A stretch of DNA of 64,000 bases, from the NCBI RefSeq assembly GCF_001949145.1, contig NW_019091402.1, forward strand, positions 1,320,648 to 1,384,647. The letters are read 5' to 3'. Shown here piece by piece: positions 24,101 through 35,030 of this stretch; the stretch's first letter is position 1, and each line of letters opens with the position of its first letter. The notes beneath the pieces were generated by a model. It did no database searches. It worked only from the letters and a program-made list of their open reading frames with translations, and was not told where the DNA came from. The DNA is from Acanthaster planci (Eukaryota; Echinodermata; Asteroidea; Valvatida; Acanthasteridae). Both the position numbers and the translations under genes were made by a program.

Positions 24101-27100
24101 GGAAACGATGTCTCTTCTTAATGGGCTGCTGGTGAGAACTGGACTCCCCTGCCTTCACCAGTGGCGGGGTCCCACTTGAATAGAGATGGGCTGTCTTACT
24201 GGTACCGTGGGTAGGGGCTGATGTCTCGTGGGGAGGCGTCGTCCCGTAATGGTTGATGGTTGCCGACGGCGAAGTCTTTGGTTGAAATGCAGACGAGGCC
24301 TGGTTGCCGTGGTAACTGATATTGGCAGAAGGGCTCATGACCTGACGCGGTACTATCACTGTCGGGGAAAAGCACAAAAGTCTTTAAAAAAGTTTCAACA
24401 TGTCACTCGAAAAAATAACAGGTCTTCAAAATGTGCATACATGCTTTAAGTTTGGCATCAAATGCTGCCTGATGTAAGCGATATTAAGCAACAGACAACC
24501 ACATAAACAACAATACTACAAGGGCTTGATCAGTTGATGATGACAGTGTTCTTACAGCCTACAAAGCAATGGATACAATGCCGCTGAAGATCGCTTCACC
24601 CAGCAAACACAATATACAATGTTTCACTTCATCAAACATGCACATGCAATTCAAACATCCGCCAACTCAGTTTTTTGTCGAAGCGAGCTCTGCCCACTCA
24701 GTTTTTTAATTGAAGCGAGCTCTGCCAACTTTGTTCACAATTCATCAGTTTATTTCCGCAACAAGATTTTCTTAGTTAAGAGGAGGCACAAATGGGGCTT
24801 GATTACAAAAATTAAAGAGGGGGGAAAAAGAAGTAACTCAATGCACTGAATTCAGCAAGGTGCTCTCTTCGGCTCTCTGAGTTGCCAAGGGAAACCAACT
24901 TGCCTGATGTTTGAGACATGTTCACGTTGGGGGGTGGAGTTCCCACGTATACCCCCTGAGAACCGGGGAAGCTTGTCTTGCGGCATTCTTCAAGAACAAG
25001 GACAACAAACATCTGGGTGACCACACGGAACTCCATTCAGGTACATACAGACTGCCTAATATGGATGTGTGGCCTATAGCTAATTTGCATGCATACATAT
25101 TCATGAAAACCAGGACACTCCTGAAAGAGCAGTGTGTTTTAGTTTATTTCCTTTTTAACAGTATATGCTCTGTACAACCCTCTAAGAATCGGTAAAGAAG
25201 CAGTTTTGACCCAACCACAATAAGGTTTCACAAGCCACCAAATACACCCAAACAAGGAGCTGAAATAACCAATGGTGTCAACTTTCTATGCCGAGGGGAG
25301 CTAATATCGACTATCTAACAAGATTCTCGGGGGAAGGGGGGACGACACATAATGGTGAACAGACCAATGAGAATTCAGCCCTTGATCATGAATATGCATG
25401 AGGCAAGTTACGATAACATTACATGAACATGATGGCACTGATGCAAATGTACCTCGAAAGAAACGCTTGTGGGTTCAGTGTAGAAAATTTGTCTATGCAG
25501 GGGTGGCAATGTTATTTGTTACCCGTTTCACGCCGGCATTCTTTTGACCGTGACTGCTGGGCTGCAGTATGCCCAGAATGCAAAGCTCTGTCCAGCAGCA
25601 AGACCACATTGAAACCGCAGGTGCATGATGAATAGAATGTATGTGTGGTAATGCACTAATCCTCACACAGAGCCATGGCTGTGGATGGCTCCTGGTATGA
25701 AAGGGTTAACGTACCTTTCCAGGGTATGTTGGGACCCCTGACCAGTTGGCCTTGCTTGTTCCGCACCAGGTAGTACTTTAGATGTTTCTGCTTTTTGGCC
25801 TGAGTCGTTAGCTTCAGGTTGATGTGGTGAGAGAACTCTGTGAAGTAACGGAAACCTTTCTCACCGCAACCGACACAGTTACCACTAAATCCTACGGCAC
25901 AAAAAGAGAGAATTTGAACATCTTTGAGAAATGCATATTTAAAAAGGCCAGTCAGAAGATCAGACTAAAGGCCAGTCAGAAGATCAGACTAAAGGCCAGT
26001 CAGAAGATCAGACAAAAGGCCAGTCAGAAGATCAGACTAAAGGCCAGTCAGAAGATCAGACTAAAGGCCAGTCACAACAGACAGGGTGAACAATGAAGGA
26101 ATGCTTTTATTGCAGTTCACTTGAATAGCTTGTGACTTGAATTCAGATTGGAGATCATGTGTTGGGCCTGTCGAGTCTTGAGACAGGGGTATAAAAAAAA
26201 ACCACTACCAGTTGGAGACAATGCTCCACATCCCTCGGAATCTATACTTCAGGTGAAAGTCTGCAACTTACCAAGCAAAGCTAGCGACGTGCTGGGGTCA
26301 GGCAGGAATCGCGCATCCACTGCCGCCACCAAGATGTTCTCGGGCAAGTACGGAGACTTGGTCCCCACGAGAACGAAGCCCTTGGGCACGTCAAACTGCC
26401 TCTCACTCAACTCCGTCAAGCGAATGTCCGCACCAGCCTGACAAAAACCTGGGAAATAGCAAAGTATCACACTTATTGCTGGAAAGCGAAAGGCGTGTAG
26501 ATGGCTTAAGTCTGTGCCCGAACAGTGCAAAGAAAATGAAGTTTATGAAGAAACATACAGCATACATGTAGCAGGTATTCATTGATTTTGAACGGCCTTC
26601 TATTGTATTTCAAAAGACACTGCAAACAGTAATTTCTGTTCTGGGGACATGATGGAAATTAAAAACCTACTACAAATAAACACATTTTCTCAGCAAAAAT
26701 AGTGTTGAGTGGTCTTGCTACACGTACCAAACTGCCGTATAAGCAGTTATTTTTACAAGCATGCAGAATAATTTTTGACATTCAAATAAAACAAAACAAA
26801 CAAATCAATGAGGCTAAATGCTGCTTGAAGTGCTTTTCAAAGTCTGAAAGCGAATTACGCCAAATAGAAAGGACTAAACACTGAAATAAAAAGGCCCATT
26901 AGCATTAAGCATTTACCATGACTACGTGCTATCAACCAGTCGAGTGCATAATTGTGAACACCACTGGCATTCAACAACATACACATATCAGTGATTTCTA
27001 AATTCTACATTTCTTAACGCCTATCCTCCTACAGGCAGACGTCCACAGTAACTAGGGAAAAAAAACTGCATAATGTGACATGTACAAGTGTGAGCACTGA

Positions 27101-30100
27101 TGCTTTTTATTGTCGATGACTGTGCCAGGCAAAGACAACAAATGAAGGACCCAGCAGAATACGTAAATGGTCTCACGCATCAGCGAGCAATTCTCTCCTC
27201 TCGGATGCTGTGTAGGCATCAAGTGATTAGGGCTGTGCCAAATATCTGAATAATTGATCGATTTTTGAATATGCAAATGTTATTTTTCCAATTTGAATAT
27301 TCAGATGAAAAATTCATGCAAAGGAGGGGAAAATTTTCTTTGTTTTAAGTGAGAAAAAGTCACCATTGAGGTCTGTTTCAAGCAGATTCAAATGAAACAT
27401 CAGAAATCCTACGACGACTTGAAAAGGAAATTATTTATTAAACAATTTGAAAGGATTAGAAATTTACAACAAGGCAAGAAGTATTGTTCATCTCTTAAAT
27501 CTTGCTAAATCGTGGCTAGAGATACTCCTAGGTGTACTCTTAGATTGATCATTATGTAAAATTGTGTGCATTATTGCCACTGATTTTGTATAGGTGGTTT
27601 GCTCATCAACAATCTGCTGATTGTTGATACAACCGATGCTGGTACGACCGAATATTCAGATATTTAATCAAATTGAATGTCGAGTATTCGAATAGTGAAT
27701 TATTTGAATTGACCCAAATGATATCAACCAAAGACATCGTTATCACTGATCAAACCCAACGTCGTGTACGGACATGCATACGTGTGGGTGCACCACGGTA
27801 GCCCAGTATGACAAAATTAAAGCTGACAGGACATCATTTTGTACGGTACATCATGCTTTTGGAAGCCGAGAATTAGCAAGAACAGTTTTCAAAACTGCTG
27901 TAAAATAGCCTGGAACATTACCACATACACGTATGGGCATAGTGACATTTCTCCACTGAAACAGCAATTCTTTTCCTAATTCAACTTTACATATCTCAAG
28001 TTGGCAACGACGAATTTTAAATCCCATCGGTACAAACATGTTCTAGAACTTCTACTTTATGTCTGTAGTCAGGTATTTTTTGCACAGCCAATCAAATTTT
28101 TGCAGTTGAAATTTTCCATGACTGTTTTTGTTCCATATGCTGCAATGTTTAAGAAAAGCACCCTGTAACTTGGAAACACTCATACCAATCCGTTGCAGGC
28201 TACTAGAACAAGCCTTGTGATTGGTCAGATTGCACGAAATTTGTGACGTAATAGGCCGTCCAAATATGGTAATACTCCAGACTGAAAAATACATGTAAAT
28301 TTCCAACCTTCAAAAAGAATTTGACAAATTCAGACTGAGAGGATCTAAAATGCAGTGTAGATGTACATCAGTCTACTGGAAGTGGATCACTCCATTTTTA
28401 CTGACATTCCAAATTTGAGACGTCTAGGGGAAGTACTCTCATTAAAGTTAATTTCATTCATTTTCAACAAAATTCCACTTTCAGGCAAGTAGGCAGGAGA
28501 AAGGCAATAAATTAATTAGTGGAAAATCCTCCTTAACGTTCCTGGTGAAATAGAGCCCCAAGTTGAAAACAGGAAATGGAGGTAAAACCACCCGGACTGG
28601 CTTCCTACTCGTCCTGACTTAATAGCATCTCAAGGACATCTGTACCTGAGCACCTGGCTACCCGTCAGACAGTCTGTGTTGGATCTGTCAACCATTACGG
28701 AATCTAAGACCTGACTAATACCCTATGTCCGCTGAGTATTCGGAGGTCTCAGGAACTGTGTGTAAAAATTCATTAGTTTTCAAACCAGGAAAATGAAGAT
28801 ATGGGATTCAGTGTTCCACGTTAGTTACAGTTTAGGACAAATTCTATGCATTTTTAAGGAATGAGGGTTGGCTTTTCATTTGATCTTTGAATATATTTAT
28901 TTCTTCTTCCTTTTCCATTCCAAAATTCTGGTAAGAATAAAAAAAATTGTTTCAACATTGGAAAGAAATCAGTTTACAATCTATTGAATCATGATTTCAA
29001 AACCTTGACATTTGCTGAGAATTTAAATAATAGCCCGGGGACCTTATTCCTCAATATGATAAAGCAGGTCCGGGTTTCACACCATGTAGACCAATATCCC
29101 ATCAGCTTGACTGGCATGACAAAATGAGTCCTTTGCTGTTGCCATTAGTTTTGTTTGGAGTCTTTGGATAGATTTTTGGCAAAATGACCAATGAAAAGTT
29201 TAACACTGGGTTTTCCCTAAAGTGCACATTGGCCTTGGGACAGAAGGAAACGAGAGCTGGGGTTGACCTACCAACTTCCTGACAGCCTCCAGTGAGGGTG
29301 TTATACAGCATGCCGACATTATCCAGGTATTCTCTCCGATACAGCGGTTGCACCTCTTCGCTGGCTGATCGCGGTGAGCCTTGCCTGGACGTGGAGGCCG
29401 GGGACGACTGGCTGTGGGAGGTGACGATGGCGACGGTGCCCTCTTGGGACGAGCGGGGGTGCTGGATCTGCTGGAGCGGTGGTGGAGGTGGGGGCTGGGT
29501 CACGAAGGGCACGTGGGGCGGCAGGACGAAGCGCTGCTGTGGGGGGAGGTGGTGTGGCGTCAGCGGCTGGCTGGGCAGTCTGGGAGAGGTCAGAATGACG
29601 GGCATGGGCATGGGGGACTGGATGGAGGTCGGGTGGTGGGAGACGATTGGCGGCGGCGGGGGGAGCCGCGGGGAGGGAAGGGGCTTCACAGCTTCCGCAG
29701 GGCGAGGCTGGGTGGACAGAGGGCTGGGGAGGGGCGGAGCTGAAGAGGAGGAGGAGGCTGTTGTGGAAACTGATTCCCTCCTGGATGTATCTCCCTGCGT
29801 TTGATGGGTATCCAGTTCCTTGACATTTGGTTTCACATCTAACACACAAATGCAACAGTGGACTTTCAAAGACATTCAATTTACAATATTCATAAAAAAT
29901 CTTTTGAAAGAGAAAGGGTCGTCATTAAACTTTTTGAAAAGAACACAACAATTTTGGTGGGAAAAAGATTAATATCTTGTAGATAAAACCTCTCAAAAGA
30001 CAAAGGGATGTCACTGAAATTGTTGAAAAAGGTTACCGTGCAAATCAAAAGTTTTGATTTGAAACTCTATCATTTCATCTAAAATTGGCTTGCTATTTGC

Positions 30101-30442
30101 CGTTCCATCCCTCAAAACGCCCTGGATAGTTGTGAGACTAAAATTGTTGTGTACAGAAAACAGTTTAGTAAGGCTGTGCCAAATTTTAGTAGCTAGTCTA
30201 CAGAGGGATCTTCAAACCTCCTAGGCATAAAATATGAACAAGAATTTTTAAACACCTGTTTAATCTTCCCTCCCCTTTTAAGCCAAACCTGGATCCGCCC
30301 CCCTTGCTTTACCTTTGTCCAAGTACAGCTGCGAGAAGAGCGGTTGGGGCGTGGCGGTGTTGGAGCGCAGCGACTGCTCGATGGACATGTGCAGAGCGGT
30401 CTCAAACTTGGAGGACTTGAGCTGGCCCTGCGAGTTGCCCAT
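6152..30442 (-). CDS. GREB1: GREB1/GREB1L-type protein (31 coding exons)
   Basis: One open reading frame of 6,198 nt (2,065 residues) is obtained by joining 31 exons from ATG at 30440-30442 to TGA at 6152-6154. Phases agree at every join. Vertebrate GREB1 and GREB1L are about 1,920-1,950 residues. The match runs end to end: N-terminus [20 protein letters not shown] and C-terminus [20 protein letters not shown]. In vertebrates GREB1 is a nuclear factor induced by oestrogen receptor. The family has been predicted to carry an inactive helicase-like region and a C-terminal TET/JBP-associated glycosyltransferase (TAGT) domain, with reported O-GlcNAc transfer activity. A P-loop-like GPPKVGKTG is kept at residues 1476-1484 and TDDSC at 1769-1773. 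All donors are GT except GC at exon 6; the exon 15 donor (GTCCGT) is weak. Four block entries give exon coordinates. A single gene is seen, as expected before the vertebrate GREB1/GREB1L split. Confidence 0.95.
7220..7493. repeat. 21-bp minisatellite in GREB1 intron 30
   Basis: About thirteen copies of a 21-bp unit (CTTGTGAGGGCTTTTGATGGG and close variants). The array ends about 40 bp inside the donor of exon 30. Because 21 is a multiple of three, it makes open frames of repeated residues on both strands; these are artefacts. Copies diverge toward the left end. Confidence 0.95.
7912..7962. mobile_element. Half-copy of the palindromic MITE
   Basis: Contains CCACCAAGATGGCTAACATGC followed by CCTATTGT, matching one arm of the palindromic MITE. 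It lies in GREB1 intron 29 next to a second arm at 8036-8089. Confidence 0.5.
8036..8089. mobile_element. Half-copy of the palindromic MITE
   Basis: Contains GGTACAAAAGAACTGCCATC then CAAGATGGCTGTGAAGTACA and TCTATTA. This follows the right arm of the full copy at 56891-57017 (ACAAAAGAACTGCCTTGCAAG then ATGGCTGCC). Confidence 0.55.
8389..8665. repeat. Degenerate CTCACAATTA-type tandem array
   Basis: Many imperfect copies of a 10-13 bp motif (variants of ACTCACAATTACTTCACAA) in GREB1 intron 28. Copies are too diverged for one period. Similar degenerate CTCACAAGTC motifs occur at 13485-13565 and 23385-23475. Confidence 0.8.
11457..11481. mobile_element. Terminal fragment of the GGGGCCAATTTCATAG element
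   Basis: AAGCAGCGCTATGAAATTGG followed by CCCC matches the right terminus of the palindromic element at 48556-48792. Only one end is present, in GREB1 intron 25. Confidence 0.7.
13750..13960. repeat. GREB1: Tandem repeat containing the exon 22 splice donor
   Basis: Four or five imperfect copies of a 36-42 bp unit. The unit on the plus strand reads TTTTGTCACCTTTGGCGGTC then CATACAACAG. The copy at 13910-13948 holds the real exon 22 end and donor (AAG|GTGAC on the minus strand). Copies near 13752, 13798 and 13868 lie in intron 22. The intronic copies still encode [10 protein letters not shown]- and [10 protein letters not shown]-like peptides, clearly derived from the exon's LLLYGPPK. Two of them keep a usable GTGACA donor. 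Confidence 0.8.
15561..15955. repeat. GREB1: 57-bp repeat containing the exon 20 splice donor
   Basis: Copies start with GGTCAT at about 15561, 15618, 15675 and 15895. The first three are exactly 57 bp apart, and the last is about four periods further on. Each has AACTCTGACC (AACTTTACTT in the second), then ATT(T/C)AG-like and GCCTGTGACC-like words. The last copy includes the true end of exon 20 and its donor CAG|GTCAGAG. The others are intronic and keep GTCAGAG (two) or GTAAAG (one). Confidence 0.75.
17147..17189. repeat. Perfect 12-bp inverted repeat in GREB1 intron 17
   Basis: ATCCTACAAAAT (17147-17158) and its exact reverse complement ATTTTGTAGGAT (17178-17189) are separated by 19 bp, just downstream of the exon 17 donor on the transcribed strand. 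They could form a hairpin in the pre-mRNA. Confidence 0.7.
17771..17941. repeat. 57-bp minisatellite, three copies
   Basis: Three nearly identical copies starting at 17771, 17828 and 17885. Each starts GTCAGGAGTCTCCTGACGTC, within which TCAGGAGTCTCCTGA is a perfect palindrome around a central T. The array is in GREB1 intron 16 and runs straight into a TTGTG-type microsatellite. The period is divisible by three, so long false frames arise. Confidence 0.95.
17930..18087. repeat. (TTGTG/TTGCG)n microsatellite
   Basis: Impure pentanucleotide-rich tract made of GTTGTGTTGC, GTCTTGTGTTG and similar words, with strong strand bias (G and T on the plus strand). It probably grew from the TGTTGTGTTGC end of the neighbouring 57-bp unit. 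Confidence 0.9.
19291..19665. mobile_element. Dispersed repeat family R3, copy in GREB1 intron 14
   Basis: Shares diverged blocks with 39700-39980 and 46496-46770. Examples are TTTTCAGTGAACAAATTTTG (TTTCAATGAGCAAATTTGGG in the others), GCCCTCATTTGTCAGG, and TTTGCATATCTACGAGCAAA followed by GTGTGATGTCAT. No frame or clear termini were seen, so the class is unknown. Confidence 0.55.
22740..22935 (-). mobile_element. tRNA-derived SINE
   Basis: On the minus strand there is an A-box-like TATGGTGACTTGTGGGTA, then a B box GGTTGGATTCC (plus strand 22873-22883). A tail with GGGTTCTCTGGTTTTTCCTG follows. This order and spacing fit a tRNA-derived SINE. A related GGGGTTTTCCTCCCAACACT tail occurs in the SINE at 43480-43740. 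It lies in GREB1 intron 9. Confidence 0.65.
25943..26075. repeat. 24-bp minisatellite in GREB1 intron 4
   Basis: About five and a half copies of a 24-bp unit, AAAGGCCAGTCAGAAGATCA followed by GACT. Copies are almost identical, so the array is young. The open frame through it is a repeat artefact. Confidence 0.95.
26449..29271. other. GREB1: GREB1 intron 3
   Basis: A 2.8-kb intron between the Ser/Pro-rich exon and the CQAG exon. It contains the hAT-like repeat at 27228-27717; I see no coding exon in the rest. Most other GREB1 introns are 110-900 bp; intron 24 (11797-12905, 1.1 kb) holds nothing I recognise. Confidence 0.7.
27228..27717. mobile_element. hAT-like non-autonomous element, left end kept
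   Basis: Begins TAGGGCTGTGCCAAATATCT and is rich in ATTCGAATA-type motifs at both ends. Its right half matches 2312-2548. The expected right terminus (CAGCCCTA) has been lost here, but it is present in the other copy. Confidence 0.65.
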
Positions 30443-30445
30443 GGT

Positions 30446-33400
30446 CTGTGGTTGGACGAGAGGGGGGGTTAGGGGAATACCCAGAAACAACCAATAGGAA
30501 ATTAAGTCCGTGTCTGCAAATCGTCACTGTGAGCGACAAGTAACAGCAATTGTGGTTGATTTTGCGCCGAAATGGCTGCGCAGAGCTCCCTTAGGAGCTG
30601 AGATTGTACTGGTATTTGGAATGATTCACAGGCCCAGTGAGCAGGGGTAATAATAATGGAAAGCCCTTAAGTAAAAGACCTCTACAAAAACTTGTCATTA
30701 ATTAGTATTATTCTTACAAATGGATCATGAGGGAGACATTTTGTGGTAAATTTTTCGACCTTAGGGAGACATCGGTCATTAGGGAGACATTTCAATGTCA
30801 CCCTAATGCCCCGGCTACCAGAAGGAGGCCGAATTTTACTGTGTCCAAATTTTGATAGATGATGGATTAGGGTCTAAATTGAAAACATACAAAGTTTGGT
30901 ACAAATCAGACTAGGGAATATTGAATTATGGGACAGTAAGGTTTGAGCACATTCTTATGGGAATGTCTCCCGAGTGACCCATTTTCAATAAACAGTATTA
31001 TCATTATTATTAATCTGTAATATTCATAGCCATCTTAAAGTTTGTCCAGTCAAACTTGGGTGTGATCAGCGAATCTGCACTTGTAATCAATCGTGCTGTG
31101 CTATTGGTCGATTTCGTAGAAACTCTCTATCTCTACTCACATTTACATAAATACATGTATCTTCCACAACCTTGAATTATAAAGAAAAGGTGATTCGCCA
31201 ACAGCAGCAGAAATGACAGGTTATGTCGGAAGATCGATTGATCTACCAGTCACGCCTAATATGGGCACTTACACTGTACATGTACATCGGTAAAACCCAA
31301 CTGTACCAAATCTGACATGATCCAACAAAAGCTAATTTGTTAGGAAGTTGTTGATACCATTGGAAAACAAACTACAGTTGCACAATAAAGTTTATTATGC
31401 ACGGAAAGAATTTAATCACCAGGCCCCCTTCCTTGTAAATATACGTCTAGAGACCTCCAACATTTTAGAAATACTGAGTCAGACAAGAAATAGGTTACGT
31501 AACCGCCAGCTTTGCTAGCCCGTTAGACTGAATTTGGACATAATTTACATAGGGTGAAATCAGACACAAAACACATTTGGACACCATCTGACACCAGCCG
31601 CTTGTAATCTGCCGCACAAGGTCACATGATCCGTTGCGTGGAGAGTCAGCTCTTGTACTTTCACAGAACATGCTACATGTTATGCATGTCAAGTATCCAG
31701 CGTTAGTGCTGGAGAAGGACTGGCATTTGCGGCGAGTGGATGCTTGAAGTTTCATTCACACAGTTTGCGCGATATGCCTGAGTACACTCACCAGCCTCTT
31801 GGATCAAGTAACATCAGGGGTCAGGAAATCGCAAATGTCCTGCTGCAACCTCGCCCTTTCAATCAGCTTCAAAACTCCATTTACAGAATATCCATCAGTC
31901 TGTACCTGTCACATCGTTAATCACATCTTGATTTGCATCATGCCTTTTGAAGGGCTTACGTAGACCACAAAAAGGAAGATGCTAAATCATAGAAGACACC
32001 CCCTAAAAGCAGAAGTTCTTCTTCCTCCAAATAGTTAACGGCCCGTTGGACAACAAGCCCACCTTCAGATTTCATTGTGCTCCGACAGAAAAAAAACCTC
32101 CCCCCCATTGAAAACACCAACTTCAGCACCGCTATTGTCGAGACAAGGCCAGCACAGCTTGAATTGGCATCAACACTTCAAGAGAAAAACGAAGAAAAGA
32201 CCGCCATGAGAAGTTGAGGGAGGGATTGTAAGGACTCAACAGGGAGACCGTAAAGCAGGACACGGTTTAGCGGGTAACAACAAAAACCCCCCGACAAAAG
32301 CGAGGACCCCGGGGGCCAAAGCGCTATGTCGAGCAGTGGACTAGTACCCTTGTTTGCTTCAAGGCCAAAGATCAAAAGAGGGAGGAACGTGCACAAAAGC
32401 CGGGCACCCCAGCGTTACAACATACTTTTCCACAAGGGATTACGGCACAAAGCTGTTCCCTTCGTGATGAACAATGGCCATTTTCACACAAACACACACA
32501 CGGTTGAATTCAACAAACTGGGTAACATGAAAAATCAGACGCCGAGTGCAAGTTGTGCATAGGCATTTTCAAGTTTGTGGAGTCCTTTTCAACATAAAAA
32601 TCACAGAAATAGTTTTGGTCTGAAATGGCCCAAGATTTGACAATCAGAGCTCGTATAGAGTAGCTTCTGCAGATGAGAAGATTCCTGACAAATACGAGAC
32701 TAAAAAATCCATTTTGTGAATAATTCTTCCAACATTAACAAAATGCATTAAACAGCGGCCATGAAAAGCATTTGTTAAGAAAACATCTCTCAGAACAAGA
32801 TCTGCAGGCGAGGGTAGTTTACTGTAGGCAGCCACAACTGAAAATCAACTGTCAAGGTGAAACAGAATCATCTCACATCTGATTTAAATCAGTTCATCAG
32901 ATTATCAATTTTGCTGATTCGTGGAAATCCTCCGCCAGCTCGAATAACTGGGAATCAACATCTCTTGAATCACTTATAACCATCCCTATTTATATCATTT
33001 CTGTCACTTTGTCAACCATACTATCATTCAAATGGCACCCCTGTCGTCACCATTATTGTCGCCATATCCCCACCATTATCAATATCATCACTGACATCAT
33101 TATCGTCATTACCACCTCTTCAAACTAATCAGATTCGGAACTTTTAATTAGTGCTCAAGCATGAAATCCATGTTAGGGCACAAGCACCTCAACACTCAAA
33201 ACTCGCCTCAAGCGACAAAATAGGACACTCAGGCACATTTCAAGGGGCTGTTACAGATATCCAACATGACAGCAGAGTGAAGAGTTAAGCCTACAAAGAC
33301 GGGCTGCAGCATACATGCATGCAGTGTGACAAACCTCTCCAAATCCAGGGTTCCAACGTTTAAGTTTTAAATAAAAGGCAAAGAGCTTCAGCGGCGTGAG

Positions 33401-34920
33401 CAATGCTTCAGATAATTCTTGTCTCGCCAATGGCTCAGCATTATGGCTGAAGTGCGTAAACATTCACCGTTTGGCTACAGTGGCAAATGGTCCTTGGAAC
33501 CCTGAAACCCATAATAAGAAGGCATCTGTGTTTTAAAATCAAAACTGCTGACAGACTGCCCCCCAAAAAACACAAATACGCTGACGAATCCTGTCCAAAC
33601 CTAGTGTATGCCATAAAAAAATTACTTCAGTGCTTCCTACCTAGAAGAGACCTGATCAGCAACCTCTTCCCTGCTCGGGGATCGATAGCGACATCAGCCG
33701 ACCTCCTCAAGATCAACCGCCATGATGTGCCCCTTGAAGAAGCCTTCCCTGGGATCATGAATGCTAAGAGGCATCACCATTGGAATAATACCAACACTGC
33801 ACCGATCCATGAAGCCGCAAGAAACCACTCCAGGTGAATTCATCCTTTCTCGTATCTCCATAAAAAATTTTTCTGCACCACTGTGGCGACTAAGTGCCAA
33901 TAGCCCCATCAGGTTTGGAAAGACAAGACAAGGTACTTGAAATGACACTAAATACGGAGCATCCACACGGTCATTGTTTTACTTTAGTTATGGAAAGATT
34001 CTTTGACTGACCTTCAACCCTAACAGTCGTCAGTTCTTCACCAGTTGGAGGACTCAGGACTGTCAGGGTTAACATGGTAAAAAAGCTTAAAAGCTAAAAT
34101 TCCTAGAGATTAGCAATGCGATTAGTGCATTCTTCCATCTAATTACAATATTATTCAATGACAATGTCTAACTTGGAATTTGTGAGTTTCTCAAACATCA
34201 CAATTTACGCATATATAAAAACTTTGAAGAACAATAAATTCTATCTCCATCAATAAAATGCATTTAAAAACAATAACAATGACAACAACAATGGTCGACA
34301 GTATCCATGTCATTAAAGCAAAGGGTTTGAAAAACAACTTTCCAAACACAAAATGCTAAAACAACAACGATAAAAACTCAGTTATAACAAGAAAAAATAA
34401 CAGCGAACATCATACTTTAGCACTGACAAAATCTAACTTTGAACATCAGCTTAGAGTTACATGAAGGCTCACGTTTGGCTCTCGAGATGTCAGGGGCCTA
34501 GGATGAATAAAAATAATCTTGCAATGCAAATGATCAAACAAACATGGAATGAATGAATTTAATTTCAATAGAACCCTGCTCAGCCCTACTGTATCCGAAA
34601 AGCGTGTAATCCACTCGTACCGTTCCTCGGTGTGCTTATCTCAAGGCCACCATGAACACACTGCTTACCGCTTATGGCGTACAACATTATGCAGAGGCAG
34701 CGCCATTACAATGCAAACACGCGCGATAGCGCTCTGGCGGTCAAGGGACCGGGACAAAACTCCCATCGAAATTCCCCGGCAATATTTCCACCCAAAAAAC
34801 ACCCGCTCTCCGACACCCGAGCCCTACACAACGACCCACAGACACAAAAACTTACAGCCAAGTAGCTTCGGCTGGAAAAAAATCGGCCAAAGATGCTGAA
34901 AAGTGAAAGGGTAGACTTAC
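30446..34920. other. GREB1: GREB1 intron 1
   Basis: 4.5 kb from the untranslated first exon to the exon with the start codon. No coding exon is seen on either strand. A degenerate CAT/TCA-triplet microsatellite occupies 33020-33115. A GGATCCAGGTTTGGCTT-type transposon-end fragment sits just left of the intron, at 30280-30300 in intron 2. Confidence 0.65.
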
Positions 34921-35030
34921 GACGTGCGTGTGCTCGCTGCGAGGCCTTTTTTTGAGGTCGGCAGGTGCCTTGTTTTATCTACTGGGGCCGTCTGTCTGGT
35001 CTAGACTAGACCCGTGACGTCAGAGGACGT
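34921..35030 (-). promoter_or_regulatory. GREB1: GREB1 untranslated first exon and core promoter region
   Basis: On the minus strand CACGCACGTC|GTAAGTC gives a strong donor (GT at 34919-34920) whose partner acceptor precedes the ATG at 30442. About 95 bp upstream is TGACGTCA (35015-35022), a perfect cAMP-response palindrome, flanked by a second GACGTC. The sequence is GC-richer than its surroundings. The start site was not mapped. Confidence 0.6.

Larger units (their letters stand above)
23143..30442 (-). other. GREB1: GREB1 exons 2-9: N-terminal part
   Basis: Exons: 30313-30442, 29272-29838, 26272-26448, 25715-25891, 24904-24987, 24071-24358, 23609-23959, 23143-23333 (residues 1-655). Exon 2 has an acceptor CCACAG three bases before the ATG. 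Exon 3 (residues 44-232) is a Ser/Pro-rich low-complexity stretch with many PPPPP runs, much longer than the Glu-rich linker at this place in human GREB1. Exons 4 and 5 are the best conserved N-terminal part: [26 protein letters not shown], then [11 protein letters not shown] and [15 protein letters not shown], where paired cysteines suggest a small metal site. Exon 7 carries IKKRHRFHS, a likely nuclear localisation signal, matching PPKKRHK in human. Exon 8 has [10 protein letters not shown]. Confidence 0.9.

Noticed and set aside
29292-29804. 170-codon plus-strand Gly/Trp-rich frame
   Set aside because: Exact antisense of the proline-rich GREB1 exon 3; proline codons read as Gly/Trp on the other strand.
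6000-35000. Palindromic oestrogen response element
   Set aside because: I found no full GGTCAnnnTGACC near the GREB1 promoter or introns by eye; a motif scan would be needed to be sure.
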